A stretch of DNA of 8,332 nt from Promethearchaeum sp. (GTDB lineage: Archaea > Asgardarchaeota > Lokiarchaeia > Sigyniarchaeales > Promethearchaeaceae): assembly GCA_030611625.1 (NCBI GenBank), contig JAUWPK010000149.1:1-8332 (forward strand). Direction: 5' to 3'. The stretch's first letter is position 1, and every line of letters starts with the position of its first letter. The position numbers were made by a program, and so were the translations under genes. The notes under the pieces are model-generated. The model was not told the DNA's origin. It did not search any database and worked only from the letters and a program-made list of their open reading frames with translations. This document shows, one piece after another, positions 1 to 6,043 of this stretch.

Positions 1-155
1 GTGCAATTTATGTTGCTTGCTTATACCATGGAGTAAGTAGATCTCAAAGCCGAATTGCAAAAACTATTCAAGTTACGGAAGTTACCTTAAGAAGTAGATT
101 TAAGGAAATTAGTAAAATAATAAAACTCCCTCAATATTCAGAAATAAAAACATAA
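1..155 (+). CDS. tfb: Transcription initiation factor B (TFB), C-terminal end, partial
   Basis: The open frame begins at base 3 (the window cuts the gene) and stops at TAA 153-155, giving about 50 residues. It reads AIYVACLYHGVSRSQ and then IAKTIQVTEVTLRSRFKEI, followed by a short basic tail. This matches the last helices of the second cyclin-like repeat of archaeal TFB/eukaryotic TFIIB, including the helix-turn-helix that contacts the BRE element. TFB recruits RNA polymerase to promoters bound by TBP. The zinc ribbon, B-finger and first cyclin repeat lie outside the window, so it cannot be told whether this is the main TFB or one of several paralogues. The gene converges on the Rag-like GTPase gene, only 15 bases away. 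Identification is by recognised motif pattern. Confidence 0.9.
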   Translation, partial: AIYVACLYHGVSRSQSRIAKTIQVTEVTLRSRFKEISKIIKLPQYSEIKT

Positions 156-163
156 TTTTTTTT
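156..163 (+). terminator. Oligo-T terminator after TFB
   Basis: A run of eight T residues follows the TFB stop codon directly and continues as a T-rich stretch to about base 172. Archaeal RNA polymerase stops at such T-runs on the non-template strand without needing a hairpin. The convergent GTPase gene starts its stop codon at 171, so the two 3' ends practically touch. Confidence 0.5.
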
Positions 164-170
164 ATTTATT

Positions 171-1157
171 TTATGAAATATCCTCAGTAACAAGATACAT
201 CATATCAGAGAGATTATTTTTTAATATCGGTAATAATTTTTCATGAGATTTGGTGATAAGTATATTTTTAATAAAAGCAATAATATAAAAATGAATATTA
301 TTAGATGTTTTAAATGCGGTCATAACGATTTTTGCTCTTGGCTCTTGATTTTGAGATAAATTCTTCTTTTTTATTGTGTTTAGTTCTGTATCATAATCAA
401 TATCTACTGAAATATTACCAAGTCGCACAGGATTTGATTTGAATGAATCCATAATATTCAAAAATCGCAAACCAACCAATTCACATAATTCAATATAATA
501 ATCGCTAGTTGAATAGCTTCCGATAACCAAAAGATCTTCACTCATTAAGAGAACTGCGGAACTATGTGATAATTTTGCATATTCTTCAAGTTGTTCATTA
601 ATTAATAAAGAAATTGGAGAAAAATGCATGATTCCATTTGAAAAAGCCAAGAAAAGCGAACTTAAATCAAAAATTGTTGTTTTAAAAAAAGAAATCTTTG
701 AATGAGATACAATTGTAAGCAAAAGATCCATTAAAAATTCAATTTTTTCTTGAATTTCGCTCCTATTAGAAATTTCAGGATCAACTTTATGAAAACAAAT
801 GAAAAAATCAGTTTTTTCATCAAGTTCTTTATATGTTTCAACTATTTTGGAAAAATATTCAATGGATTCATCAAATCTTTTAGAATCTTGAACATCAATA
901 ACATAGAAAACAGAAGATGTATTCGTAAAAACCTGATACCTGTGTTTAAAATAATTTTTTCTAAATTTTCTTTGAGCACCTAGATCCCAAAGAACTATTC
1001 CAAATCCCAAACAATCCAGAGTAGAATATATTGAACGAGATAACCCCAATGTTGGTTTAGTATTAAAATATGAAAATTTTTCTTGTAATGAAAGGATGAT
1101 TGAAGTTTTTCCACTGTTATCCAATCCTGCAAAAATTATTTTTCTCTTCGATTGCAT
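171..1157 (-). CDS. Rag/Gtr1-like small GTPase with C-terminal roadblock/longin-like domain
   Basis: A 328-residue GTPase. The P-loop is GLDNSGKTS (residues 11-19), switch I has P35-T36, the Walker B/switch II is WDLGAQ (57-62) with the catalytic-type Gln at 62, and the base-recognition motif is HKVD (123-126) instead of the NKxD of Ras and Arf. HKxD together with the following pattern (NYFKHR around 68-73, then FKTTIFDLSSLFLAFS) resembles eukaryotic RagA/Gtr1 and RagC, which read HKMD and TSIYDHSIFEAFS. About 145 residues follow the G domain and look like an alternating beta/alpha unit, fitting the roadblock domain that Rags use to dimerise. Rags signal amino-acid status at membranes; the role in archaea is unknown. 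There is no N-terminal glycine for myristoylation. It is the last gene of a minus-strand group behind the parvulin (43 bases upstream). An Arf-like assignment is the main alternative, since the P-loop GLDNSGKT is Arf-like. Confidence 0.8.
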   Translation of the reverse strand: MQSKRKIIFAGLDNSGKTSIILSLQEKFSYFNTKPTLGLSRSIYSTLDCLGFGIVLWDLGAQRKFRKNYFKHRYQVFTNTSSVFYVIDVQDSKRFDESIEYFSKIVETYKELDEKTDFFICFHKVDPEISNRSEIQEKIEFLMDLLLTIVSHSKISFFKTTIFDLSSLFLAFSNGIMHFSPISLLINEQLEEYAKLSHSSAVLLMSEDLLVIGSYSTSDYYIELCELVGLRFLNIMDSFKSNPVRLGNISVDIDYDTELNTIKKKNLSQNQEPRAKIVMTAFKTSNNIHFYIIAFIKNILITKSHEKLLPILKNNLSDMMYLVTEDIS

Positions 1158-1180
1158 ATATCATAAATATAAAAATTTGC

Positions 1181-1193
1181 ATTTATAATCCGA
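1181..1193 (-). promoter_or_regulatory. Possible TATA/BRE of the Rag-like GTPase gene
   Basis: Read on the minus strand, a purine-poor stretch (TCTCGGA) is followed by TTATAAAT at 1188-1181, centred about 28 bases before the ATG at 1157. That is the usual archaeal distance from TATA box to transcription start, so a leaderless transcript is possible; no Shine-Dalgarno sequence precedes this ATG. In AT-rich DNA such matches are common, hence the low confidence. Confidence 0.3.
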
Positions 1194-1200
1194 GAAAAAT

Positions 1201-1545
1201 TCATTTAATTCTTTTTATAATGTGGTAACCAGATTGACTTTTCACTGGTTCAGAAATTTGTCCAACTTTTAATTTAACACATGCATTCCAGAAAACAGGA
1301 ATCATCTTTCCTTTTCCAAATTCACCCAAATTTCCTCCTTTATTCTTACTTGAACATTCCGAATATTTTCTTGCTAATTCTTGAAAACTTATTCCTGCCG
1401 TTAAATCGTCGCAAATTTGTTGAGCTAAACTTAATTTTTTAACTAATATATGACTTGCATTGAGTTTTCCTCCTTTTAATGGTGATCCTCCTGACTTTGC
1501 AATTTTATTCCCTTTTTTTTTCTGATTTTTTTGACCTTTACCCAT
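1201..1545 (-). CDS. Parvulin-type peptidyl-prolyl cis/trans isomerase, Par14-like
   Basis: A 114-residue single-domain parvulin that would catalyse cis/trans isomerisation of X-Pro bonds in the cytoplasm; no signal peptide is visible. Conserved parvulin features are ASHILVK (30-36, His32), the central GGNLGEFGKGKM (70-81), Phe85, and the final GYHII (106-110, His108). The first 28 residues are almost only Lys, Gly, Asn, Gln and Ser, an unstructured basic tail. This closely parallels human Par14/PIN4, whose Lys/Gly-rich tail precedes a similar core and which associates with pre-ribosomes and DNA; that role is not shown here. The phospho-binding WW domain and basic loop of Pin1 are absent. The start ATG has a weak AAAAGGG sequence about 8 bases upstream. 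The gene lies 33 bases behind the HAD gene and 43 before the GTPase gene, so co-transcription is likely. Confidence 0.88.
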   Translation of the reverse strand: MGKGQKNQKKKGNKIAKSGGSPLKGGKLNASHILVKKLSLAQQICDDLTAGISFQELARKYSECSSKNKGGNLGEFGKGKMIPVFWNACVKLKVGQISEPVKSQSGYHIIKRIK

Positions 1546-1578
1546 TATTTTTACCCTTTTTTTTTTAATTGTCGTGTA

Positions 1579-2316
1579 TTAAGAATTTTCAGATTTAATT
1601 ATTGTGAATAGTTCATAAAGACTGTTAACATGATGGTTTGGTTTAATATTTGTCCGTTTTTTTGTTTTTTTAGGATCGTATTTAGTCCCTCTATGGACTA
1701 AAACAGTAATTATCCCAATTTTATTTGCAGGTTCAATATCTTTATCTAATCGATCTCCAACATATATAAATTCATTATGTTTGCAATTATACCTTTGAAT
1801 AAATTATGTTAATAATTCAGGATTAGTCTTCCTAACAGCTACTTCATCAGATATTATTATATCATCAACTAAATTTTCAATTTTTAATCTTAATATCTTC
1901 TCATATTGCTTTTTAGGAGAACCATCTGTAATTATTGCAGTTTTGATATTAAGAGATTTCAATTTTTCAAGCGTTTTAATTACATCTTTAAAAAGTTTAA
2001 AATGCTTGACTTTTTCTCGATGATAACCCATAACTCCCGCAGCAACATATTTATTTATATTATGTTCTGGTCCAATTCGATAATTAGAATCATTTTTTAA
2101 CCTTAACATTAGATTATCTAAATGATGTTCGTCATTTGATCCAAATTCAATAACAATCTCATTTAGTAATTGAATTGCATAATCTTCTGGAACTGGTAAA
2201 CCATATTCTATCATCATTCGAATTGATGCTTGTCGTGCTTTTTCTACTAAAAGAGTACCATTAAAGAGAGTGTCATCAAGATCAAAACCTATCCATTTTA
2301 TCGTCATTTTATTCAT
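1579..2316 (-). pseudogene. HAD-superfamily phosphatase interrupted by an in-frame TAA
   Basis: Read through one TAA codon (1804-1806), this is a complete HAD hydrolase of 245 codons. Counting from ATG 2316: motif I is FDLDDTLF with D12 and D14 as nucleophile and acid/base, motif II is ITDGS with T130, the motif III lysine is K163 (VRKTNPE), and motif IV is YVGDRLDKD at about 185-193. The TAA falls at codon 171, between motifs III and IV, and the same frame resumes for 74 codons with good HAD sequence. No insertion or deletion is needed; one base change would restore it. The truncated product of 170 residues would lack motif IV aspartates that hold magnesium, so it should be inactive. True nonsense mutation, sequencing error and stop-codon readthrough all fit. 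Start choice: a TTG at 2334 is also open, but ATG 2316 (preceded by TTAGAGAT) or ATG 2307 is more likely. First gene of the HAD-parvulin-GTPase group. Substrate cannot be predicted. Confidence 0.8.
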
Positions 2317-2489
2317 ATCTCTAAGCTTTTTCAATTTAAATTCTACAAAATTTTGAATATTAATGTTATAAGTTTTATTTGCAAAAAAAATAATATATAA
2401 TTTTTTATTTTTTGAAAAATAATTTTAAATCAGTTTTAAATAATTGTTCTTTCAAAAAATATTTAAACTATTTCTAGAGGGTCTAACAA
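2317..2489. promoter_or_regulatory. Divergent promoter region between HAD and longin-like genes
   Basis: This very AT-rich spacer separates two genes transcribed outward. Candidate TATA elements are TTATAAC on the minus strand (2372-2366), which would give a transcript with a short leader for ATG 2316, TAATATATAA at 2391-2400 (readable in both directions), and ATATTTAAA at 2459-2467 for the plus-strand gene. A Shine-Dalgarno-like AGAGGGTC (2476-2483) lies six bases before ATG 2490. No coding potential and no clear inverted repeat was seen. The individual TATA calls are weak because of base composition. Confidence 0.4.
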
Positions 2490-3791
2490 ATGCAAATGGC
2501 AGTAGCGATTTCTTATTTCCATAGGAAAATTGGTCCAATAGTGTGGTATTCCTACCCAGAAGAGGCATTAAATGAGGAAGAAAAAGGTCATTTAGCGGAT
2601 ATTATGGACCAAGCTTATGAAGAAGGATTCTTCATGCATAAATTTGGTATTTTAACATCGATGAATTACTATTTTGAAATTCCAAGTGAATGGGCAAGAG
2701 GAAATAAAGAATTGTTAATGATTAGCTTAATTTTAGACTTTACTCCACAAGTTGGAGTTGAAAAACCGATACAATCTTGGGCAGAATCATTTGCTAATCG
2801 ATTAAAAGTTAAAAATGAGATATATAAAGCTTTTTATAATGTAGATGACTCTCAAGTTTCTATTGAAGATCATCAAGATTTAAAAGAATTTAGTAAAAAT
2901 ATTAGATTTTGGTTAAAAGAATTATATTGGGTTGCTGTTGAAGTTTTAAGAGAGAAAACTGAAGAAGAAAAGTGGGCAACTATTATGAGTCATCCACAAA
3001 TTTTCAAAGTTATTAAGAAATTATCTAAAGAACCAATGGATTTAGAAATCTTAGACAAATGGTTTGTAACTATTTTTCCTAATTTTAATTTAACCGAAAT
3101 ATTAAAAGAACTAGAAGAACAGAAGTTTATTTTTATAAATACAATTGGACACAATACATATGTTCTCCTGGTAAAAGATGTAAATATAATGAGAGTTCCT
3201 CCAGATTGTGTTATTGATTTAGAAGAAGATTCGCCTGATTTATCAGACTTGACTGAAATCTATATAAACGAAGTTCGAGATTTCTTTGAAACTTATACCC
3301 CTACACCTTTAGATTCTCTATCACTCTTTGAATTATTTGCAGATCCAAAAGTATATAACGTTATCTCACAATTACGTGAAGGTCCACTTCCTAAAGAAAA
3401 AATTCTATCAATGGTATCAGATGCTTCATCAAAATCATATCTTAAAAATTTAGATTTACTAGTTAGTAAAAGTATTATTCAAGAATTTTCATATTCAGGT
3501 GAGCATCTATATCTATTAAAAACAGATGTTGTTTTAACCGCTAGTTTTCCAGAATATCTAAGAAGATTATTACCTCAAGATATGAAAGGATATATAGCTC
3601 GACAATATTCTCATAAACCATTAATTGTAAAAGAAGAAGATGATTTGATAGAAAAATCAAATTACAACATAATCTCAAAAATCGAGGATGAAATTGATAT
3701 TGAGAGTAATGTTGATGAAAATCGAAGCTTAATCTCAGAGAAATTTAAAAATCTTATTAAAGATACTGAAGATAAAAAAAAAAAAAGATAA
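2490..3791 (+). CDS. Longin-like protein with two tandem winged-helix-like units
   Basis: A 433-residue protein that I do not recognise as a named family. Residues 5-118 follow a beta-beta-alpha-beta-beta-beta-alpha order typical of longin domains: AISYFHRKIGPIVWYSYP (6-23, with GP at 15-16), a helix to about 47, paired strands around 50-64, strand ELLMISLILDF (74-84), and a long helix (92-116). The opening resembles the N-terminal longin of eukaryotic NPRL2, where an FHPTLGP-type motif is found. A charged helical linker follows, then two related winged-helix-like units at about 168-240 and 284-356. The C-terminus (380-433) is highly charged, probably disordered, and ends KKKKR in an A13 tract. 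No membrane segment is seen. Start ATG 2490 has a Shine-Dalgarno-like AGAGGGTC; ATG 2496 is an alternative. Longin domains in eukaryotes act in vesicle trafficking and as GTPase regulators; binding to the nearby Rag-like GTPase is an attractive inference, not evidence. A transcription regulator with a sensor domain is the alternative. Confidence 0.65.
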   Translation: MQMAVAISYFHRKIGPIVWYSYPEEALNEEEKGHLADIMDQAYEEGFFMHKFGILTSMNYYFEIPSEWARGNKELLMISLILDFTPQVGVEKPIQSWAESFANRLKVKNEIYKAFYNVDDSQVSIEDHQDLKEFSKNIRFWLKELYWVAVEVLREKTEEEKWATIMSHPQIFKVIKKLSKEPMDLEILDKWFVTIFPNFNLTEILKELEEQKFIFINTIGHNTYVLLVKDVNIMRVPPDCVIDLEEDSPDLSDLTEIYINEVRDFFETYTPTPLDSLSLFELFADPKVYNVISQLREGPLPKEKILSMVSDASSKSYLKNLDLLVSKSIIQEFSYSGEHLYLLKTDVVLTASFPEYLRRLLPQDMKGYIARQYSHKPLIVKEEDDLIEKSNYNIISKIEDEIDIESNVDENRSLISEKFKNLIKDTEDKKKKR

Positions 3792-3811
3792 AGGAAAGAA
3801 TAAATTTCTGA

Positions 3812-4999
3812 TTAACTTAACCTTTTCCCTTCAATAAACTCTTTAACCCATTCTTTAGCCAAGAAATCTGAAGAGGGTTGAATATGCGGATGTTTAAAGC
3901 TAAACGAACTAATAGATTCCAATCGACCACTAATTTTTCGATTAAGAGCTAATTTCATTACGCGGATAATATCACAGACAACTCCAGCACTATTGGGAGA
4001 ATCTTCAACCTTTAATTTAAGATCAGCAACTAAGGGTAAACCTCCAAATGTTGTTCCATTTATACGGATATAACATATCTTTTTATCCTGCAAAAATGGG
4101 ACATAATCAGAAGGACCAATACGACATTCAATATCATATGGTAAAACACTTGTAACTGCTGAAGTTTTAGATTTTCGTTTTGTAGCTAAGCGATTTTCCA
4201 TTTTCATGTTTTCAAAATCAGTATTTCCTCCAATATTAAGCTGGTAGGTGTCATTAATGATGACTCCCCTGTCTAAAAATAATTTAGCTAATACTCTATG
4301 CGAAATGGTCGCACCTACTTGGCTTTTAATATCATCTCCAGCACACGGTAAACCCGCTTTTTCAAATTCAGAAACCCAATCCTTATCTCCATCAACATGT
4401 TCACTAACAATAAATTCAGGTATATTATTAATAAAACCACATCCGGCATCAATTGCTGCTTGAGCATAAAAGCGTGAAGCAGTGTAAGAACCTACCGGAA
4501 GAAAATTACAGAGAATTTCAGCTTTAGAATCTCTTAAAATTTGAGCAACATCACATTCATTTGTTCTTTCAGTATTATAACAGTGAAAACTCTCAAGCAT
4601 ATGAGGCGCGCAACCATCAAGAATTGGTCCTGCATGAACTTTCACACCAAGTTTAGGCATATTTTCTTTAGGAACAATTGGTTGACAAACATTAGGTTCT
4701 TCATAAATTGCATCACTGATATCTTTTCCAATTTTTAACTCGTTTATATCAAATGCGGCAACGATTTTGATATTCTTATAGGTATATCCTCCTATTGAAG
4801 GATTCATAAGCCCTTTGATAAAAGCATCATCGCCTTTGATATCCTTATAATACTCCATCCCCATGATTAAAGCAGAAGCGCAATTCCCTAAACCTGCAAT
4901 TGCAACTCTAATTTCATCTTCACGGGCGATTCTTTCGCTTGTTGTTCCTAATGACATTTCAGAATGTTCACTAGCTTTCTTATAAGTATTTTCATCCAT
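3812..4999 (-). CDS. ino1: Inositol-3-phosphate synthase (myo-inositol-1-phosphate synthase)
   Basis: A 395-residue enzyme that converts glucose 6-phosphate to 1L-myo-inositol 1-phosphate, an NAD-dependent oxidation, aldol cyclisation and reduction in the cytoplasm. The Rossmann motif is VAIAGLGNCAS (32-42), followed by a substrate region with LCNFLPVGS (163-171) and NNIPEFI (191-197). GDDIKSQVGAT (221-231) holds a conserved active-site lysine, K225; NIGGNTDFENM (255-265) and KRKSKT (274-279) complete the family signatures. The length fits the shorter archaeal/actinobacterial enzymes rather than the eukaryotic ones of more than 500 residues. In archaea the product supplies archaetidylinositol-type lipids and, in some hyperthermophiles, di-inositol phosphate; lipid head-group synthesis is the likelier use here. 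No phosphatase or CDP-archaeol transferase gene is next to it. It ends 20 bases from the convergent longin-like gene, and its promoter carries a palindrome. About 28 residues precede the conserved core, so Met15 is a possible alternative start. Confidence 0.95.
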   Translation of the reverse strand: MDENTYKKASEHSEMSLGTTSERIAREDEIRVAIAGLGNCASALIMGMEYYKDIKGDDAFIKGLMNPSIGGYTYKNIKIVAAFDINELKIGKDISDAIYEEPNVCQPIVPKENMPKLGVKVHAGPILDGCAPHMLESFHCYNTERTNECDVAQILRDSKAEILCNFLPVGSYTASRFYAQAAIDAGCGFINNIPEFIVSEHVDGDKDWVSEFEKAGLPCAGDDIKSQVGATISHRVLAKLFLDRGVIINDTYQLNIGGNTDFENMKMENRLATKRKSKTSAVTSVLPYDIECRIGPSDYVPFLQDKKICYIRINGTTFGGLPLVADLKLKVEDSPNSAGVVCDIIRVMKLALNRKISGRLESISSFSFKHPHIQPSSDFLAKEWVKEFIEGKRLS

Positions 5000-5030
5000 A
5001 TTGATGTCTTAATTCAGTTTCTTATTTAAA

Positions 5031-5042
5031 TTAAATTTATAT
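5031..5042 (-). promoter_or_regulatory. Candidate TATA element of the inositol-phosphate synthase gene
   Basis: On the minus strand the sequence reads ATATAAATTTAA, about 35-40 bases before the ATG at 4999, which would give a leader of roughly ten bases. The CCCTAATTTAGGG palindrome sits immediately upstream, where TFB would contact the BRE. No Shine-Dalgarno sequence is visible before this ATG. Confidence 0.4.
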
Positions 5043-5047
5043 TTGTC

Positions 5048-5060
5048 CCCTAATTTAGGG
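5048..5060. promoter_or_regulatory. Perfect palindrome CCCTAA-T-TTAGGG, candidate operator
   Basis: Two perfect 6-base arms around one T, in the 105-base spacer between the divergent inositol-phosphate synthase gene and the ribbon-helix-helix-like locus. The G/C triplets at each end stand out from the surrounding AT-rich DNA. The site adjoins the TATA-like element of the synthase gene, so a bound dimer could block or recruit TFB. It is about 45 bases before the start at 5105. No second copy was noticed in the window. Confidence 0.45.
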
Positions 5061-5104
5061 TAAAAATAGGATCTTTTTTATTTTTATTTAAATTTATATA
5101 ATAA

Positions 5105-5565
5105 ATGACACCTTCTCAACGGAAAAATCAAGTCCGTCTTAAGATTTATATTCCAGAAAATAAATTTCAAGAGTGGACTGAGTATTTAGAAGAATATAAT
5201 CAAATTTCTGATTTTTCTTTAATTTTAGTCTTTGGGTACGGAAAAGTCTTTTTAGTATCCCTGAAAAGGAATCAATACCCATAGTTCCTTATCAAAAACG
5301 TTCAAAATTTCAAAAGAATTTTAAAAAGTTGGAGAAAACAGTATGGATATCTAACACACAAAAACAAGCACTTATTCAGAAAAAAGGAATATTATCTCTT
5401 AATGCCTTTATATTACTTATTCTTGATTTAACCGTTTATGGAAGTACAACTGAGAAGCAAAACATACTTTATATGTTTCAATTACGAGAAAGAATTGAAA
5501 ACTTAGAAAATCGCGTTTTTAATCTAATTGATCAACTGAAAGTAAAATATGGTGAAAAAAATTAA
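5105..5565 (+). pseudogene. Ribbon-helix-helix-like protein, probably two units, broken by a frameshift
   Basis: Two overlapping frames together resemble one protein of about 153 residues. The first, ATG 5105 to TAG 5284, gives 59 residues starting MTPSQRKNQVRLKIYIPE, with a strand then a helix (ENKFQEWTEYLEEYNQ). At about 5212-5281 sense continues in the frame one base back: SLWVRKSLFSIPEKE and on to TAA 5563-5565. The second frame alone has only a TTG (5329) as a start, with no ribosome binding site, which argues that the two belong together. A missing base in one of the T-runs (T5 at 5212-5216, TTT at 5230-5232) would explain it. Strand-helix-helix occurs twice: residues near 10-45, and KTVWIS / NTQKQALIQ / SLNAFILLILDLTVYG in the second frame. 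The end is a short coiled coil (LRERIENLENRVFNLIDQL). RHH proteins are DNA-binding dimers; this one would sit beside its possible operator. Family assignment is inference. True pseudogene, programmed shift and sequence error are all open. Confidence 0.5.
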
Positions 5566-5701
5566 TCTCGGCTCAGCGTGGGGCGACTATCTCATTGCTA
5601 TCGCTCAAATTGTCAATTGGGATCATCATAGCCTTGAAAAATTAACATTCATTTATGCATTTAAGAAAATTACGACCTTTTTGAGTAATCAAATACTTTG
5701 A
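5549..5701 (+). CDS. Small reading frame of 50 residues, possible third RHH-like unit
   Basis: An ATG at 5549 lies inside the last codons of the broken RHH-like gene, in another frame, and reads to TGA 5699-5701. The product begins MVKKINLGSAWGDYLIAIAQ, followed by a second helical part (SLEKLTFIYAFKKITTF). Strand, helix, short turn and helix follow the same plan as the two upstream units. The first 75 bases are richer in G/C than the flanks. Against it: no ribosome binding site, short length, and a 60-base overlap with the convergent winged-helix gene. It might be translated by coupling to the upstream frame, or be a remnant of the same broken gene. Confidence 0.25.
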   Translation: MVKKINLGSAWGDYLIAIAQIVNWDHHSLEKLTFIYAFKKITTFLSNQIL

Positions 5702-6025
5702 ATCAACCTTTTCAACCAATTTCAGATTGAATAAAACAGGTAAACGTCCAGTTATACAAGCCATGGGTACTCCTGAAAGCATCATTATAGCATCATCATT
5801 TTGTGCCCCTTTATAAATCGCTGAGGCAATTTGGATACCAAAATCACCTAAAAGATATTTATAACTAGTTAGTTCTTCAATTTCGGTTTTAGATAGAGGT
5901 GGATTGATGTTTGTAGAGTTATTTAATGTCATAAAAAATTCATTTTCTTGAGCTTTGTTTAATATTAATTGTTTATTATCTTGTAAAAAATTTTCTAAAT
6001 TTGTTTTTTTCTGATACTGAATCAA
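5642..6025 (-). CDS. Small winged-helix protein at the end of the RNase P operon
   Basis: A 127-residue protein of unknown function. The N-terminal 45 residues are polar and helical. Residues about 55-125 have a winged-helix layout: helix LLGDFGIQIASAIYKG, helix DDAIMMLSG, recognition-type helix MACITGRLPVLFNLKLVEKV, then a wing ending in KYLITQKGRNFLKCI, as in MarR/ArsR-like regulators. No metal-binding cluster or membrane segment is seen. The start is TTG 6025, two bases after the stop of the preceding gene, so it depends on coupled translation; an ATG at 5932 would remove 31 N-terminal residues but keep the winged helix. A T5 run on the minus strand directly after the stop could end the transcript. 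Being last in an RNA-processing operon, it may bind DNA or RNA; the target cannot be inferred. Confidence 0.6.
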   Translation of the reverse strand: MIQYQKKTNLENFLQDNKQLILNKAQENEFFMTLNNSTNINPPLSKTEIEELTSYKYLLGDFGIQIASAIYKGAQNDDAIMMLSGVPMACITGRLPVLFNLKLVEKVDSKYLITQKGRNFLKCINEC

Positions 6026-6043
6026 TCTTATTTTTGAATCAAT
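6018..6043. repeat. Short direct repeat TGAATCAAT at a gene junction
   Basis: TGAATCAAT occurs at 6018-6026 and 6035-6043, a 17-base period spanning the end of one gene and the start of the next. As a result the end of the upstream protein (LIQK) and the start of the downstream one (M-IQ, from TTG) look alike. A small local duplication may have created the junction. Confidence 0.5.

Noticed and set aside
750..983. Plus-strand frame opposite the Rag-like GTPase gene
   Set aside because: Lies wholly antisense to a gene with clear GTPase motifs; Asn/Phe/Ile-rich shadow sequence.
1906..2100. Plus-strand frame opposite the HAD gene
   Set aside because: Antisense to conserved HAD sequence, no start signal and low-complexity composition.
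3774..3786. A13 tract at the end of the longin-like gene as slippage or frameshift site
   Set aside because: It is five codons or fewer from the stop and encodes a plausible lysine tail; slippage would change only the last residues.
4248..4738. Two plus-strand frames opposite the inositol-phosphate synthase gene
   Set aside because: Both are fully inside a strongly conserved gene on the other strand and lack any family features.
5048..5060. TTAGGG/CCCTAA as telomere-like repeat
   Set aside because: Only one copy of each arm, in a promoter region; an inverted repeat explains it better.
5329..5565. Separate gene from TTG 5329
   Set aside because: No ribosome binding site and the frame is open upstream to 5212 with sensible continuation of the RHH-like protein; better explained as the second half of a frameshifted gene.
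5608..5618. AATTG-T-CAATT inverted repeat as terminator or operator
   Set aside because: Short, AT-rich arms, no T-run after it, and expected by chance in such DNA.
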